A DNA stretch of 64,000 bases from Mucilaginibacter sp. SJ (GCF_028993635.1 NZ_CP118631.1:4774001-4838000); one strand, 5' to 3'; counted from the first letter of the stretch, positions 24,188-33,233 are shown. A program made the numbers and translations. The notes: generated from the letters alone by a model not told the origin.

Positions 24188-25120
24188 TTACAGTATATAA
24201 TACACATTTGCTTTAGCGGCGGCGGCTTGCACCGGCGCCTTTTCACTCTCATGTTTATCGTTAAGCATCTGCTTTAAGTCGCGTTCAATGGCTTGCGATA
24301 TGGCAGTTGTCGGAGTGTCTGTTGGTTTGTTTTCAAATGGGTCCTGCAGGTGGATGGCCATTTTTTCTACCAGTAAAAATGCTGCCGCTATAGCTATGAT
24401 CAGCGGTACTTCAAACATACCGAAGAATTCGATGAGGCCAAATGGCAGCAATATGATAAACAGGTACAGGCAAAAGTGGATGTACAAACTGTAGGTAACC
24501 GGGAATACCGTGTTCTTGATCCGTTCACATTTGCCCATAGCATCGCACAGGCGGTTAAGTGTGCCATCTATCTGCACTTGCTGGTAATCATTAAGCCAGC
24601 CGTTTTTATAAGCCAGTTTTAGATCAAGCCCGTGCAGTTTTAGCAAGCTGTTGGGCATGTTTGTAAAACGATGAGTGAATTTCACCTCTTCGTCAACCAA
24701 CAGGTGAGTGTTTTTGGCATATGGATCTTGCTTGCGTAATGATTGACTTAAGCCATAGCACCATGCTATCTGCCTGTAAACAAACCGTTTTTTGAAACCT
24801 TCTATTTCTTCACATACAGCGTTATCGCCATCTAAAAAAGTGATCAACTCGCGCACCAGCGATCTTGAATCGTTCACTATGGCTCCCCAAATGCTCCGGG
24901 CTTCCCACCAGCGGTCATAAGCCTGGTTTGAACGAAATGCCAGTAACAAGGATATGATGGTAGCCAATATGGCCGGCACGGCAATTGGGATTGAAATGCG
25001 GTACTCAGGCAAAAAACGATGGAATAAGGCTATAGCTACAGCATACACGGCAACCAGTAACAATTCGTTCTTTATTTTGCCCACCACATATTTTACCGGG
25101 ATATTTTCTTTTAGTAACAT
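24188..25120 (-). CDS. bestrophin-like channel protein
   Basis: 310 residues with about four membrane segments and the bestrophin signature LLLAFRSNQAYDRWWEARS near residue 60-78, where the Arg/Trp-rich helix lines the pore. The C-terminal region contains the acidic-aromatic stretch QDPFENKPTDTPTTAI (family QDPF..N..D). Bacterial homologues form pentameric channels, cation-selective in the characterised example, and their physiological role is unclear. The short gap to the next gene (31 bp) suggests an operon with the protein at 25152. Confidence 0.9.
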   Translation of the reverse strand: MLLKENIPVKYVVGKIKNELLLVAVYAVAIALFHRFLPEYRISIPIAVPAILATIISLLLAFRSNQAYDRWWEARSIWGAIVNDSRSLVRELITFLDGDNAVCEEIEGFKKRFVYRQIAWCYGLSQSLRKQDPYAKNTHLLVDEEVKFTHRFTNMPNSLLKLHGLDLKLAYKNGWLNDYQQVQIDGTLNRLCDAMGKCERIKNTVFPVTYSLYIHFCLYLFIILLPFGLIEFFGMFEVPLIIAIAAAFLLVEKMAIHLQDPFENKPTDTPTTAISQAIERDLKQMLNDKHESEKAPVQAAAAKANVYYIL

Positions 25121-25151
25121 AGATAGTTGTTTTAAATGATTTTAGTAAATA

Positions 25152-25643
25152 TTAAATCTCCAGCAGCTCATGTTCGGCTTCGGCATTAACTATGGTTAAA
25201 GACTGCTTTACTTCAGCTTTAAGGGTAATTATTTTATACCCGCTCCGTTGCATCAGTATGGTAGGGTCAAAACTGTTGGGTGTTAACCTTGCATAGTTGT
25301 GATTTTCGGGCATGGCAATCAGGTCAGTCTCTTTTTCTTCGAGATAGTTTTTAAATACAGCTATCGTGTTGCCATAAAAAAAGTCGGGGATGATGTTTTC
25401 TATCTGGTCTGTATAGTCGTTCTTCAGCATAGTACAACCGGCGTAAAATTCATCGCTGATGAGCTGGTATTCCCTGCTTCTGCGGGATAATAATAGCAGA
25501 TCGGATATAGAGTCGGACAGTTGAAGGAAATGAACGAGCGATATGTTGAGCTTTTGATTCGGATAGCGCTCTGCTAAAACAGGTATAATGTTTAATGATG
25601 ATAAGGTGAAATCAGACGGGATGATAATGTTTAATGTTTTCAT
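25152..25643 (-). CDS. hypothetical protein, possibly universal-stress-like fold
   Basis: 163 residues from ATG 25643 (MKTLNIIIPSDFTLSSLNII). An upstream ATG at 25685 would add an unconvincing leader. The beginning, strand-then-Asp-Phe and a helix with NIIPVLAERYPNQKLNISLVHF, fits the first beta-alpha-beta unit of USP-type nucleotide-binding folds, but the family's ATP-binding GxxG motif is not seen. It lies upstream of the bestrophin gene in the same direction. No function is assigned. Confidence 0.55.
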   Translation of the reverse strand: MKTLNIIIPSDFTLSSLNIIPVLAERYPNQKLNISLVHFLQLSDSISDLLLLSRRSREYQLISDEFYAGCTMLKNDYTDQIENIIPDFFYGNTIAVFKNYLEEKETDLIAMPENHNYARLTPNSFDPTILMQRSGYKIITLKAEVKQSLTIVNAEAEHELLEI

Positions 25644-25788
25644 GATGATACCTTTTTTTGTGTTTACTACTGTTTGTTGATACAATAGTCGGTACCAGGC
25701 ATTAAAGCGGTTTAAGAAAGAAATTAGAATGTGATTAGAATTTTTAAAGAATAAAGAAAATGTGTGGATTGGGTGGGGGCCAGGGGCC

Positions 25789-25968
25789 TGTCATCCTGAG
25801 CTTGTCGAAGGATGCGCGCAGAGGCCCTGCCCACCATGCTTCGACAGGCTCAGCATGACACCTTTTTTAACTTTATCATCTTAGGAGCGAGAGCCTGTCA
25901 TCCTGAGCCTGTCGAAGGACGCGCGTAGAGGCCCCGCCCACCATGCTTCGACAAGCTCAGCATGACAC
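25789..25968. repeat. two tandem TGTCATCCTGAGC...GCTCAGCATGACA palindromes
   Basis: Units at 25789-25862 and 25895-25968, each with CCTGTCATCCTGAGC, GTCGAAGGA, a central GAGGCCC...GCCCACCATGC and CTTCGACA(G/A)GCTCAGCATG. This is a widespread palindromic repeat type. The remainder of the gap 25644-26006 contains no gene. Confidence 0.9.
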
Positions 25969-26006
25969 CCTTTTCTTCGCTTGATATGGCAAAAGTAGAA
26001 AAGCAT

Positions 26007-27380
26007 TTAACTTTTCTCCCCCTTATAAATCGGCAGCATCACCCTGATCTCTGTGCCTTCGCCTTCTTTAGAGACTATGCCGATATTGCCTTTATGCAGC
26101 CTCACTATATTAAGTGCCAGCGGAAGCCCTACGCCATGTCCCTCGTATTTGCCTGTGTTGGATGCGCGGAAAAATGGCTCAAAAATGTGCTGCACGTCAC
26201 TTTCGGGTATGCCAATACCCTGGTCCTTTACGCTAAAAATAATGCTGTTGTTTTCGGCGTACACTTTAAGCACTACGGGCTTGTTCTCAGAATATTTACA
26301 GGCATTGAGGCCTATATTACTTATAGCCAGTTTAAGCAGGTTGATGTTTCCCTCTGTCACCAGGCTATCTACATCATCGGGCAGTGATGAAAAATCAATG
26401 CTGAGGTTATTTGCCGGGATTATATGATCAACAGCCTCTTTAACCATAAATGCCATCTCATCGGCGCGGATCTGTTCCCAGTTTTGCTTTTTACCATCGA
26501 ATCCGCTTTGAGCAAGGCCCAGTAAGCTGGTGATAATATCCTGCAGACTTTGAGTGCCGGTTAATATTTCCTGCAGGTTTTTATGCAGATCGGCTCCCGG
26601 CGTATCTATGTTTTTGAGAGAGAGCTCCGCCTCGCCTTTTATGATGGCCAACGGTGTACGCAGCTCATGCGAGGCATTGCTGATGAAGTTGTTCTGTGTT
26701 TCAAAAGCGGTTTCCAGCCTGTCGAGCATGTTGTTGAAAGTTTGGGTAAGCTCGGCTATCTCGTCTTTTCCGTTATAATCCTCCAAACGCAAATGCAGGT
26801 TGCTGGCGGTAATGGTATTTACCTTTTTAATGATGCTGCGTACCGGCTTAAAGGTATGGTATGAAAACCGGCGACCTATAATATACACGATCAATATCGA
26901 AATCAGGAAACTGATTATCAGCACCTGCTCAAGATCATTCAGCTCACTAAGGCCCGATGGATTGGTTGCCGAAACCACAATGATAGCATCCCCCTCCGGA
27001 AAGTGGAATATATTGCCGGCGTAAAATACATTATCGGCTTTAAATCTCGATTTTCCGTTGGCGATGATGTTATTTATTAGTTGGCGCGGAACGCCTTTCA
27101 CTGTTTTGCCTTTTGTATAAATATCGGGTTTAATGATGTATTGCTTTTCGGCTATGAGGCGTTCAAGATAGCGCTGGCGGATTTCCCTGTACATGCCGAG
27201 GCTATCGCGATCATTCAGGTGATGGATCTGGGAGGAGATGTTTACACGGGTCTCAAGCCGTTTATAAAAATCATCGAAGGTAAACTGGTGTACAAAATAA
27301 AAAATAGCGCTGCTGAATATCAATATTACCGACACTGTTAGCACCAGGAACAACAGCGCTACTTTTTTTTGGATGCTCAT
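26007..27380 (-). CDS. sensor histidine kinase (HAMP-HisKA-HATPase)
   Basis: 457 residues: a first membrane segment (about 8-30), a periplasmic sensor region (to about 150), a second segment (152-170), a HAMP linker (about 172-225), the dimerisation helix with SNASHELRTPLAI (phosphoacceptor His-238), and the ATPase domain with N-, G1 (DQGIGI) and G2 (GHGVGLPLALNI) boxes. It is directly downstream of an OmpR-type regulator (27381-28064) with no intervening bases, so it is its partner. The stimulus cannot be read. Confidence 0.95.
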   Translation of the reverse strand: MSIQKKVALLFLVLTVSVILIFSSAIFYFVHQFTFDDFYKRLETRVNISSQIHHLNDRDSLGMYREIRQRYLERLIAEKQYIIKPDIYTKGKTVKGVPRQLINNIIANGKSRFKADNVFYAGNIFHFPEGDAIIVVSATNPSGLSELNDLEQVLIISFLISILIVYIIGRRFSYHTFKPVRSIIKKVNTITASNLHLRLEDYNGKDEIAELTQTFNNMLDRLETAFETQNNFISNASHELRTPLAIIKGEAELSLKNIDTPGADLHKNLQEILTGTQSLQDIITSLLGLAQSGFDGKKQNWEQIRADEMAFMVKEAVDHIIPANNLSIDFSSLPDDVDSLVTEGNINLLKLAISNIGLNACKYSENKPVVLKVYAENNSIIFSVKDQGIGIPESDVQHIFEPFFRASNTGKYEGHGVGLPLALNIVRLHKGNIGIVSKEGEGTEIRVMLPIYKGEKS

Positions 27381-28064
27381 TTAAGCCGCGTTATTTTTTA
27401 AAATATAGCCCATGCCAATAACTGTATGGATCAATTTGTTGTCAAAATCTTTATCCACCTTTTTGCGCAGGTAGTTAATGTATACATCAACCACGTTGGT
27501 CCCCATATTAAAATCAATGTTCCAAACGTGCTCCAATATCTCAATGCGACTGAGCATATGGTTTTTGTTTTTAGCCAGAAACTCGAGCAGGCGATATTCT
27601 GTAGCTGTCAGGTCGATGGTTTTATCACCGCGTTTAACTGATTTTTCGTCGCCGTTAATTACCAGGTCGGCAATTTGGATTACGTTTGGCGGCTGTACAA
27701 GATGGGTATTACGCCGGGCTAATGTCCGGATGCGGGCATTGAGCTCGGCCAGGCTGAAGGGTTTAACCATATAATCATCGGCTCCGCTGTCGAGGCCTAC
27801 TACCACATTTTCGGTAGTACCCAGCGCGGTGAGCATTAATATAGCAGCGTTTTGATTGGCCTGCCGTAAACGGCGACAAACTTCGATACCATTGATGCCC
27901 GGCAGCATGATGTCAAGGATGATCAATTGAAAATCCATTTTCATAGCCATATCCAACCCGGTTGTACCATCAAGGGCAACACTTACTTCGTGGCCTTCGG
28001 CGGTAAGGTCGCGCTGAATAATGGATACCAGTTTAGCTTCATCTTCAATTAACAGGATCTTCAT
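27381..28064 (-). CDS. OmpR/PhoB-family response regulator
   Basis: 227 residues: receiver domain with the acidic pocket (EDE at 7-9), Asp-51 (IILDIMLPG), the Thr/Ser (LTAL) and Lys (KPF), then an OmpR-type winged helix (about 130-225: TEYRLLEFLAKNKNHMLSRI, VVDVYINYLRKK). It is the first gene of a two-gene unit with the kinase at 26007-27380. A strong promoter (TTG-N18-TATATTTG) lies so close that the mRNA may lack a leader. Confidence 0.96.
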   Translation of the reverse strand: MKILLIEDEAKLVSIIQRDLTAEGHEVSVALDGTTGLDMAMKMDFQLIILDIMLPGINGIEVCRRLRQANQNAAILMLTALGTTENVVVGLDSGADDYMVKPFSLAELNARIRTLARRNTHLVQPPNVIQIADLVINGDEKSVKRGDKTIDLTATEYRLLEFLAKNKNHMLSRIEILEHVWNIDFNMGTNVVDVYINYLRKKVDKDFDNKLIHTVIGMGYILKNNAA

Positions 28065-28069
28065 TATGG

Positions 28070-28098
28070 CAAATATATATTACGCTTAGTATAAACAA
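28070..28098 (-). promoter_or_regulatory. promoter TTG-N18-TATATTTG of the two-component operon
   Basis: On the minus strand, TTG (28098-28096), 18 bp, then TATATTTG (28077-28070), an exact TAnnTTTG -7 element. The last G lies five bases from the ATG at 28064, so a start about six bases downstream of the -7 would make the transcript leaderless or nearly so. Confidence 0.65.
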
Positions 28099-28160
28099 TA
28101 AATAACGCCGATGTTTTCATTCAATCATATAACCGGCACCGTCATTCTTTGGTAAAATCC

Positions 28161-28466
28161 TTAACATCCCATCAGGGTCTCTCGTAGATTTAAGTTTACC
28201 CACAAAATCAATAGTCAATTGGGGTAATCTTCATAAGTTGAACCCCTCCGGGGTTCAGGTAAGGGGTGTGACATTATTTCTACAAACCTTTTCCCCCTCC
28301 GGGGGATTTTTACAATTTAATAAACAGGTATTAATTGCACAAGGACAGGTGCACCAGAGGTGCAAAAGGGCTGTAGGTCGTAAAGTTATAGAATATCCTT
28401 TGCCCCATCTGGGGCAAAACACGACGCCATGCTGTTTAAGCGACAAGTTTTGTAGGTAAACTTAAA
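28161..28466. repeat. TIR element family A, copy A1 (right end truncated)
   Basis: Left end CATCAGGGTCTCTCGTAGA then TTTAAGTTTACCCACAAAA. The inside carries a series of small hairpins: CCCCTCCGGGG, CCCCCTCCGGGGG, TGCACCAGAGGTGCA and GCCCCATCTGGGGC, interspersed with CTACAAACCTTT words. The right end keeps only TTTTGTAGGTAAACTTAAA. The interior is nearly identical to copy A2 (43463-43792). The whole gap 28065-28701 is made of this element, element B and a terminator. Confidence 0.9.
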
Positions 28467-28471
28467 CTGTG

Positions 28472-28639
28472 ACTGGTCAAAGTTTAGCGGCAGCGTAACT
28501 TCGACCTAAAATCGTGGAAGCATCCTGCTTCCACGACTCAGGTAAGATGCTCGCTTTAATTCTTTTAGGCAAGGACACTCAAGCTGAAAGCTTGAGCTGT
28601 TTTGGGACGAAGTTACGCTGCCGCTAAACTTCAACCAGT
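28472..28639. repeat. TIR element B, 168 bp
   Basis: Imperfect terminal inverted repeats of about 40 bp: ACTGGTCAAAGTTTAGCGGC followed by AGCGTAACTTCG on the left and the complement CGAAGTTACGCT, GCCGCTAAACTTCAACCAGT on the right. The interior has two hairpins, CGTGGAAGCATCCTGCTTCC with its partner, and CTCAAGCTGAAAGCTTGAG. It starts six bases after the truncated right end of element A1, which suggests that B inserted into it. No transposase is encoded. Confidence 0.88.
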
Positions 28640-28647
28640 TTTCGTAA

Positions 28648-28687
28648 ATAAAGCAAAATGCCCGTTTTCGGCGGGCATTTTGCTTTA
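28648..28687 (-). terminator. strong hairpin terminator of the DUF2723 gene
   Basis: AAAGCAAAATGCCCG and CGGGCATTTTGCTTT form a long near-perfect stem with a short loop, 15 bp after the stop of the minus-strand gene at 28702. A/T-rich stem ends provide U-tracts on both strands. Confidence 0.85.
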
Positions 28688-28701
28688 TTAGAAAGGACAA
28701 C

Positions 28702-31700
28702 TTATCTCTTTCCCGTCACCCCAAATTTCTTTTCAAAGCCGCTCAGTTGTGCGCTGAACTTATTAAACAATTGCGGCTGTTTATATTGTTTGCTAAACTC
28801 AACCAGGCCGCCTAAAATCTGCATTGAATATTGCAGGTCACGATTTTCGAGGTTGGTTTCGCCTTTTTGGAACAGGGCGTAGCTATAATCAAGCTGATTG
28901 CTTACATAGTCATCAACCAGGTTAGCCAGTTTGTTGCCAAGCTGAATATCGTTTAAGCGATAGGCGTTTTCTATCATGTAATACTTACGTACCGCTATCT
29001 CCAACGAGTTAATAGTTGTCGGCATTACCTCATCATATTTTTTAAGCACCTTACGGGCCGAATCAGGTTTGCCTGCTTTTGCCAAATCATCCGCCAGGGT
29101 TGAGTACAGCCTGGTGATAAGCGGGTAAAACATGGTCATTGATTCGTGATCAAGATAGCTGGCGTTTTTCATGTTGCCCCATTTGTATTTGGTCATCATG
29201 TTTTCATACATCTTACCGGTATTGCTGGCCTCAAGCGGACCAACTGCTGTATCCGGCTTTAATGGCAGCAGGCGATAAGCAAAACCTTCGTTATACATGT
29301 ATTTATCTAAGCCGATCATGTTGCTGTTAGGTACAGTAACCGAAAAATAGATAGGACGTTTCCAGTCATTATGGCTCAGGATGTCCATCATAGCCAGTAC
29401 ATCTTTGGTAACATAGCGGCCGCTGAATGTCCAATCCATTTCAGGAGCTATTTTAGCTTTATCAGCTGCCGGCACTGTACCGGTTTTAACAACCTCATCA
29501 GCGTTAACCGTTAGTTTGAATTTGTTGGTTGGCAGGTAATTGGCAACATCGCCGTTGTTATACTCAACCATGGCTTCTTTTTTATCAGAGGTGATGAAAT
29601 CAAAAACATCTTTCAGCTCGGTAGCCCCCGCAATTTTCTGATCGCTAAAGTAAATCACATCACGCACACCCGGTTTAAATTTATCATTCGGCATACTGAT
29701 CGGCAATGGTTCCGATTCGTTCATCTTGTTTTTCATGCCACGGATGTACCAGTCGGTACCCAGCAGGCTCAGGTTTACGATGCGTACATCGGGGCGTACG
29801 TTTTCAACTTCCTGTATATACCAAAGCGGGTAAGTATCATTATCGCCATAAGTAAACAAAATGGCATTTGGAGCGCATGAGTTCAGGTAGTTATAAGCCA
29901 TATCATGCGGGGTAAGCTTGGTTGAACGGTCATGATCGTCCCACTCCTGGTTGGCCATTAGCAAAGGCGCTGCCAGTAAGCAAACCACTGTAGAGATAAT
30001 GGCGCTGACTTTTGCATTCAGCTTTTTGCTTAAAACATCGGCAATGCCTATCACGCCCAAACCTATCCATATGGCAAAGGCATAAAAGGAGCCTGCATAA
30101 GCATAATCACGCTCACGGGGTTGCAGCGGGTCCTGGTTAAGATAAAGCACAATGGCTAAACCTGTACAAACAAACAGTATAGCAACAACACCTGCTTCGC
30201 GCTGGTTGCGCGCAAAATGAAATACCGCACCAAACAAACCAATAATAAGCGGTAAAAAGAACAGGCGGTTATAGCTTTTGCTTTGAGTAACCGAATAGGG
30301 CAGGGGTTTGCTGAAATTCCATCCGCTAATCCATTCGCCATCGGCACCTGAATTTAAGCTTTGGCCATCGAGGTCATTGGCCCGGCCCGCAAAGTTCCAC
30401 AGGAAATAGCGGGTATACATCTGGTTGATCTGCCATTTGGCAAAAAAGCTAATGTTTGAGCCGAAGGTAGGGTGTTCACTTTCACCGAGACCAGTCCACT
30501 CACGGTAAAACTCCGGATGGCCGGGCTTATCGCTAAACATCCGCGGGAATATGGTATTGCGGTCATAAACGGTATTGAGTTTTTTACCGGCAATCTCGTA
30601 TTTGGTTGCGCCACGGCGATAAATATTAGCGCCCTCGGTTTGTGCTGTAGCTTCCGAATCAAAAAATTGGCCATATAATAACGGGGTATCGCCGTACTGA
30701 TCGCGGTTAAGGTAGCTATTCAGGGCGAAGGCATTTTCGGGATCGCTGTTATTCAGGTTAGGGTTAGCTTTTGCACGCACCACGATCATCACAAACGAAC
30801 TGTAGCCAAACAGGATAAACAGCAGGCAGATCAAAAAGCTGTTGAGCGCGAAGCGTTTTTCGCGGATCTTTACCACATACTCTAACAAGGCTAAAACTGC
30901 TCCGCTTACTATCAGGCCAATAATGCCACCGCTTATGCCTAATATCAGTACAAAGCATACGGCCGCTAAAATAATGGCAGGTTTAACAGGATTTATAGTA
31001 TAGTAAATGCCTGCAACAATGGTAATAATGAGCAAAACAAAAAACACTAAAGCTCCGCTGCCAAAACCCATACCCAGGGTGTTTACAAAAAGCAGGTCAG
31101 AAAAAGCCGCGCCTTTTACGGTGTATTGTATCACGCCCCACAGCACAAATGCCAAAGCCACAACACTTGCCAAAAAGGTAAGCAGGGTTCCCTTTGTAGT
31201 AACATTTTTTACCCTGCGGAAATAGATCACCAAACCGATAGCCGGGATTACCAGTAAGTTTAATAAATGGATACCTATAGAAAGGCCCATTACATAGGCG
31301 ATAAAAACTATCCACCTGTCGGCATGAGGCTCATCGGCATAAGCGTCCCATTTTAATATCGCCCAAAATACTACAGCGGTACAAAGTGATGATTGCGCGT
31401 AAACTTCCGATTCAACAGCCGAAAACCAAAAGGTATCCGACCATGCATAGGCTAAAGCACCTACAAAACCCGAACCTATGATCAGGATGAGATTGGTAAC
31501 ATTAAGCTGTTCCTGTGTTTTAACCAATAGCTTTTTAGCCAGGGCAGTGATTGTCCAAAACAAAAACATGATGGTAGCGCCACTGGCCAGGGCCGACGCC
31601 ATGTTGGCCCAATAGGCTACTTTGGTATTATCGCCCATGGATAGCAGGGTAAATACTTTGCCAATGATGGTAAACAGGGGTGCGCCGGGCTGGTGGGCTA

Positions 31701-31839
31701 CCTGTAAGCGGTAAATACAGGCTATAAATTCGCCGCAGTCCCAAAAGCTTGATGATGGCTCAAGGGTTAAAATGTAAGTTACCGTGGCAATGATAAAGGC
31801 TACCCAGCCAAATATATTGTTGAGTTTTTTGTAATTCAT
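28702..31839 (-). CDS. DUF2723 (GT-C) membrane protein, candidate protein O-mannosyltransferase
   Basis: 1045 residues. The N-terminal half is highly hydrophobic (about 14 membrane segments to residue about 600) and opens with the family signature FWDCGEFIACIYRLQVAHQP (Asp-34, Glu-37), a DxxE acidic site in the first loop as in GT-C glycosyltransferases. The C-terminal 450 residues are soluble and include HDMAYNYLNSCAPNAILFTY and TPR-like helices. DUF2723 is the domain of human TMEM260, an established O-mannosyltransferase, so a role in O-mannosylation of exported proteins, the general glycosylation known in Bacteroidota, is likely. The acceptor and donor are inferred. It is a single gene with its own terminator. 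Confidence 0.85.
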   Translation of the reverse strand: MNYKKLNNIFGWVAFIIATVTYILTLEPSSSFWDCGEFIACIYRLQVAHQPGAPLFTIIGKVFTLLSMGDNTKVAYWANMASALASGATIMFLFWTITALAKKLLVKTQEQLNVTNLILIIGSGFVGALAYAWSDTFWFSAVESEVYAQSSLCTAVVFWAILKWDAYADEPHADRWIVFIAYVMGLSIGIHLLNLLVIPAIGLVIYFRRVKNVTTKGTLLTFLASVVALAFVLWGVIQYTVKGAAFSDLLFVNTLGMGFGSGALVFFVLLIITIVAGIYYTINPVKPAIILAAVCFVLILGISGGIIGLIVSGAVLALLEYVVKIREKRFALNSFLICLLFILFGYSSFVMIVVRAKANPNLNNSDPENAFALNSYLNRDQYGDTPLLYGQFFDSEATAQTEGANIYRRGATKYEIAGKKLNTVYDRNTIFPRMFSDKPGHPEFYREWTGLGESEHPTFGSNISFFAKWQINQMYTRYFLWNFAGRANDLDGQSLNSGADGEWISGWNFSKPLPYSVTQSKSYNRLFFLPLIIGLFGAVFHFARNQREAGVVAILFVCTGLAIVLYLNQDPLQPRERDYAYAGSFYAFAIWIGLGVIGIADVLSKKLNAKVSAIISTVVCLLAAPLLMANQEWDDHDRSTKLTPHDMAYNYLNSCAPNAILFTYGDNDTYPLWYIQEVENVRPDVRIVNLSLLGTDWYIRGMKNKMNESEPLPISMPNDKFKPGVRDVIYFSDQKIAGATELKDVFDFITSDKKEAMVEYNNGDVANYLPTNKFKLTVNADEVVKTGTVPAADKAKIAPEMDWTFSGRYVTKDVLAMMDILSHNDWKRPIYFSVTVPNSNMIGLDKYMYNEGFAYRLLPLKPDTAVGPLEASNTGKMYENMMTKYKWGNMKNASYLDHESMTMFYPLITRLYSTLADDLAKAGKPDSARKVLKKYDEVMPTTINSLEIAVRKYYMIENAYRLNDIQLGNKLANLVDDYVSNQLDYSYALFQKGETNLENRDLQYSMQILGGLVEFSKQYKQPQLFNKFSAQLSGFEKKFGVTGKR

Positions 31840-31985
31840 GTTCGGATGCTATCTAAAAAACAGGTTTAAAGCAGCCGAAAATAATAAAACTATTGGGATG
31901 TTGCCATTAAAACCGTGGTTTTAACGCGTAATTGCAATGTATTTGGTTGTGTTTAAGCGATTAATGAATTATTTTAAAATTCTGT

Positions 31986-32015
31986 TTTGAGAGTTAAAAA
32001 TTCGTCTTATATTTG
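31986..32015 (+). promoter_or_regulatory. promoter TTTG-N18-TATATTTG of tRNA-Gln
   Basis: TTTG at 31986-31989, an 18-bp spacer and TATATTTG at 32008-32015, both exact Bacteroidota -33/-7 elements. The predicted start is about 30 bp before the tRNA 5' end. Confidence 0.8.
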
Positions 32016-32052
32016 CATTCCTTTTCGGGGAGTAATACAAACCAAAGGAGAT

Positions 32053-32123
32053 TGCCTGATAGTATAATGGTAGTACGACGGTTTTTGGTACCGTTTGTCT
32101 AGGTTCGAATCCTGGTCGGGCAA
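32053..32123 (+). tRNA. tRNA-Gln (UUG anticodon)
   Basis: All arms fold: acceptor TGCCTGA with TCGGGCA, a short D arm with AATGGT in the loop, anticodon stem ACGGT/ACCGT with loop TTTTGGT (anticodon TTG), T stem CTAGG/CCTGG with TTCGAAT and discriminator A. CA follows the discriminator in the genome, so CCA is added after transcription. It is preceded by a consensus promoter. Confidence 0.96.
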
Positions 32124-32127
32124 CATT

Positions 32128-32282
32128 AAGATTTCGGATTTCGAATTTTTGATTTCGGATTTATTCCGTTTTAAAAACTTGAAATCCGAATTGTGTTTTA
32201 AGAGGTTTGTAAAAGGAATACGCTATCTTTAACAGGATAGAATATCCGATCCGAGATCGAACATCCGAAATCCAAAATCATA
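32128..32282. repeat. intergenic 'word' inverted repeat, vocabulary ATTTCGGAT / ATCCGAAAT
   Basis: GATTTCGGATTTCGAATTTT and GATTTCGGATTTATTCC on the left, then AACTTGAAATCCGAATT, ATATCCGATCC and ACATCCGAAATCCAAAATC on the right. The arms run to six bases before the prs start codon. A hairpin over the prs leader is possible. Confidence 0.75.
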
Positions 32283-32286
32283 AAAA

Positions 32287-33231
32287 ATGCCCTTACAATT
32301 TAACCCGGTTAAATTATTTGCAGGATCAGGCTCGCAGGATCTTGCGCATCTTATAGCTGATGCTTACGGCCGCGAATTAGGTGAAGTTGTGATATCGCGT
32401 TTCAGCGATGGCGAATACCAGCCGCATTTTAATGAATCTGTACGGGGATCTGATGTTTTCCTGATCCAGTCAACCCATCAGCCTACCGATAATTTAATGG
32501 AATTACTGATGATGATTGATGCCGCCCGCCGTGCATCTGCCCATTATGTAAATGCCGTTATCCCTTATTTTGGTTTGGCCCGGCAAGACAGGAAAGACAA
32601 GCCTCGTGTTGCCATTGGTGCAAAGCTGGTAGCTAACCTGTTGGTTGCAGCCGGTATTAACCGCATCATGACCATGGATTTGCACGCAGCGCAGATCCAG
32701 GGATTTTTTGATGTTCCGGTTGATCACCTGGATGCTTCTATCATTTTTGTACCTTATATCAAAAGCCTTGGTTTAGGTCACCTTACCATTGCATCGCCTG
32801 ATATGGGCGGTTCATACAGGGCCCGGAGCTTTGCCAAGTTCTTTAATGCCGAAGTGGTAATTTGCGATAAACGCCGTAAACGCGCCAACGAAATAGAAGC
32901 CATGACGCTGATAGGGGACGTTACCGATCAGGACATAGTACTGATTGATGACATTTGCGATACTGCAGGTACATTGGCAAAAGCAGCCGGACTGATCATG
33001 GAGCGTGGCGCACGCAGCGTTCGCGCCGTTTGTACGCACCCGGTATTATCAGGCAAAGCTTATGAAACTATCGAAAACTCGGCATTAACCGAGCTGATAG
33101 TTACAGATACTATCCCGCTTAAACAACAAAGCCCGAAAATAAAAGTGCTTTCAACTGCCGAACTGTTTGCAAAAGCGATAAGCAATGTAAACGAGCATGG
33201 TTCGATAAGTACCTTGTTTAAGGTGGAGTAA
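32287..33231 (+). CDS. prs: ribose-phosphate pyrophosphokinase
   Basis: 314 residues, the typical length. It makes PRPP from ribose-5-phosphate and ATP for nucleotide, His and Trp synthesis. Visible motifs: the N-terminal FAGSGSQDLA and EVVISRFSDGEY, the flexible-loop region IPYFGLARQDRKDKPR, SPDMGGSYRARSFAKFF, KRRKRANEIEAM and the PRPP-binding VLIDDICDTAGT. It is the first gene after tRNA-Gln and is followed by rplY; both are the normal neighbours in this phylum. Confidence 0.97.
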   Translation: MPLQFNPVKLFAGSGSQDLAHLIADAYGRELGEVVISRFSDGEYQPHFNESVRGSDVFLIQSTHQPTDNLMELLMMIDAARRASAHYVNAVIPYFGLARQDRKDKPRVAIGAKLVANLLVAAGINRIMTMDLHAAQIQGFFDVPVDHLDASIIFVPYIKSLGLGHLTIASPDMGGSYRARSFAKFFNAEVVICDKRRKRANEIEAMTLIGDVTDQDIVLIDDICDTAGTLAKAAGLIMERGARSVRAVCTHPVLSGKAYETIENSALTELIVTDTIPLKQQSPKIKVLSTAELFAKAISNVNEHGSISTLFKVE

Positions 33232-33233
33232 GA

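Noticed and set aside
25962..26427. Open frames of 124-141 residues opposite the kinase at 26007
   Set aside because: Antisense shadows of a strongly conserved kinase domain; no signal peptide or motif.
28238..28459. Frames within element A1, also seen in A2 at 43377-43736
   Set aside because: Both arise from the shared repeat interior; hairpin sequences read in frame give Pro/Gly-rich artefacts.
32041..32052. Second tRNA or tRNA-like fold in front of tRNA-Gln
   Set aside because: Only one complete cloverleaf can be drawn; the preceding bases do not form arms.
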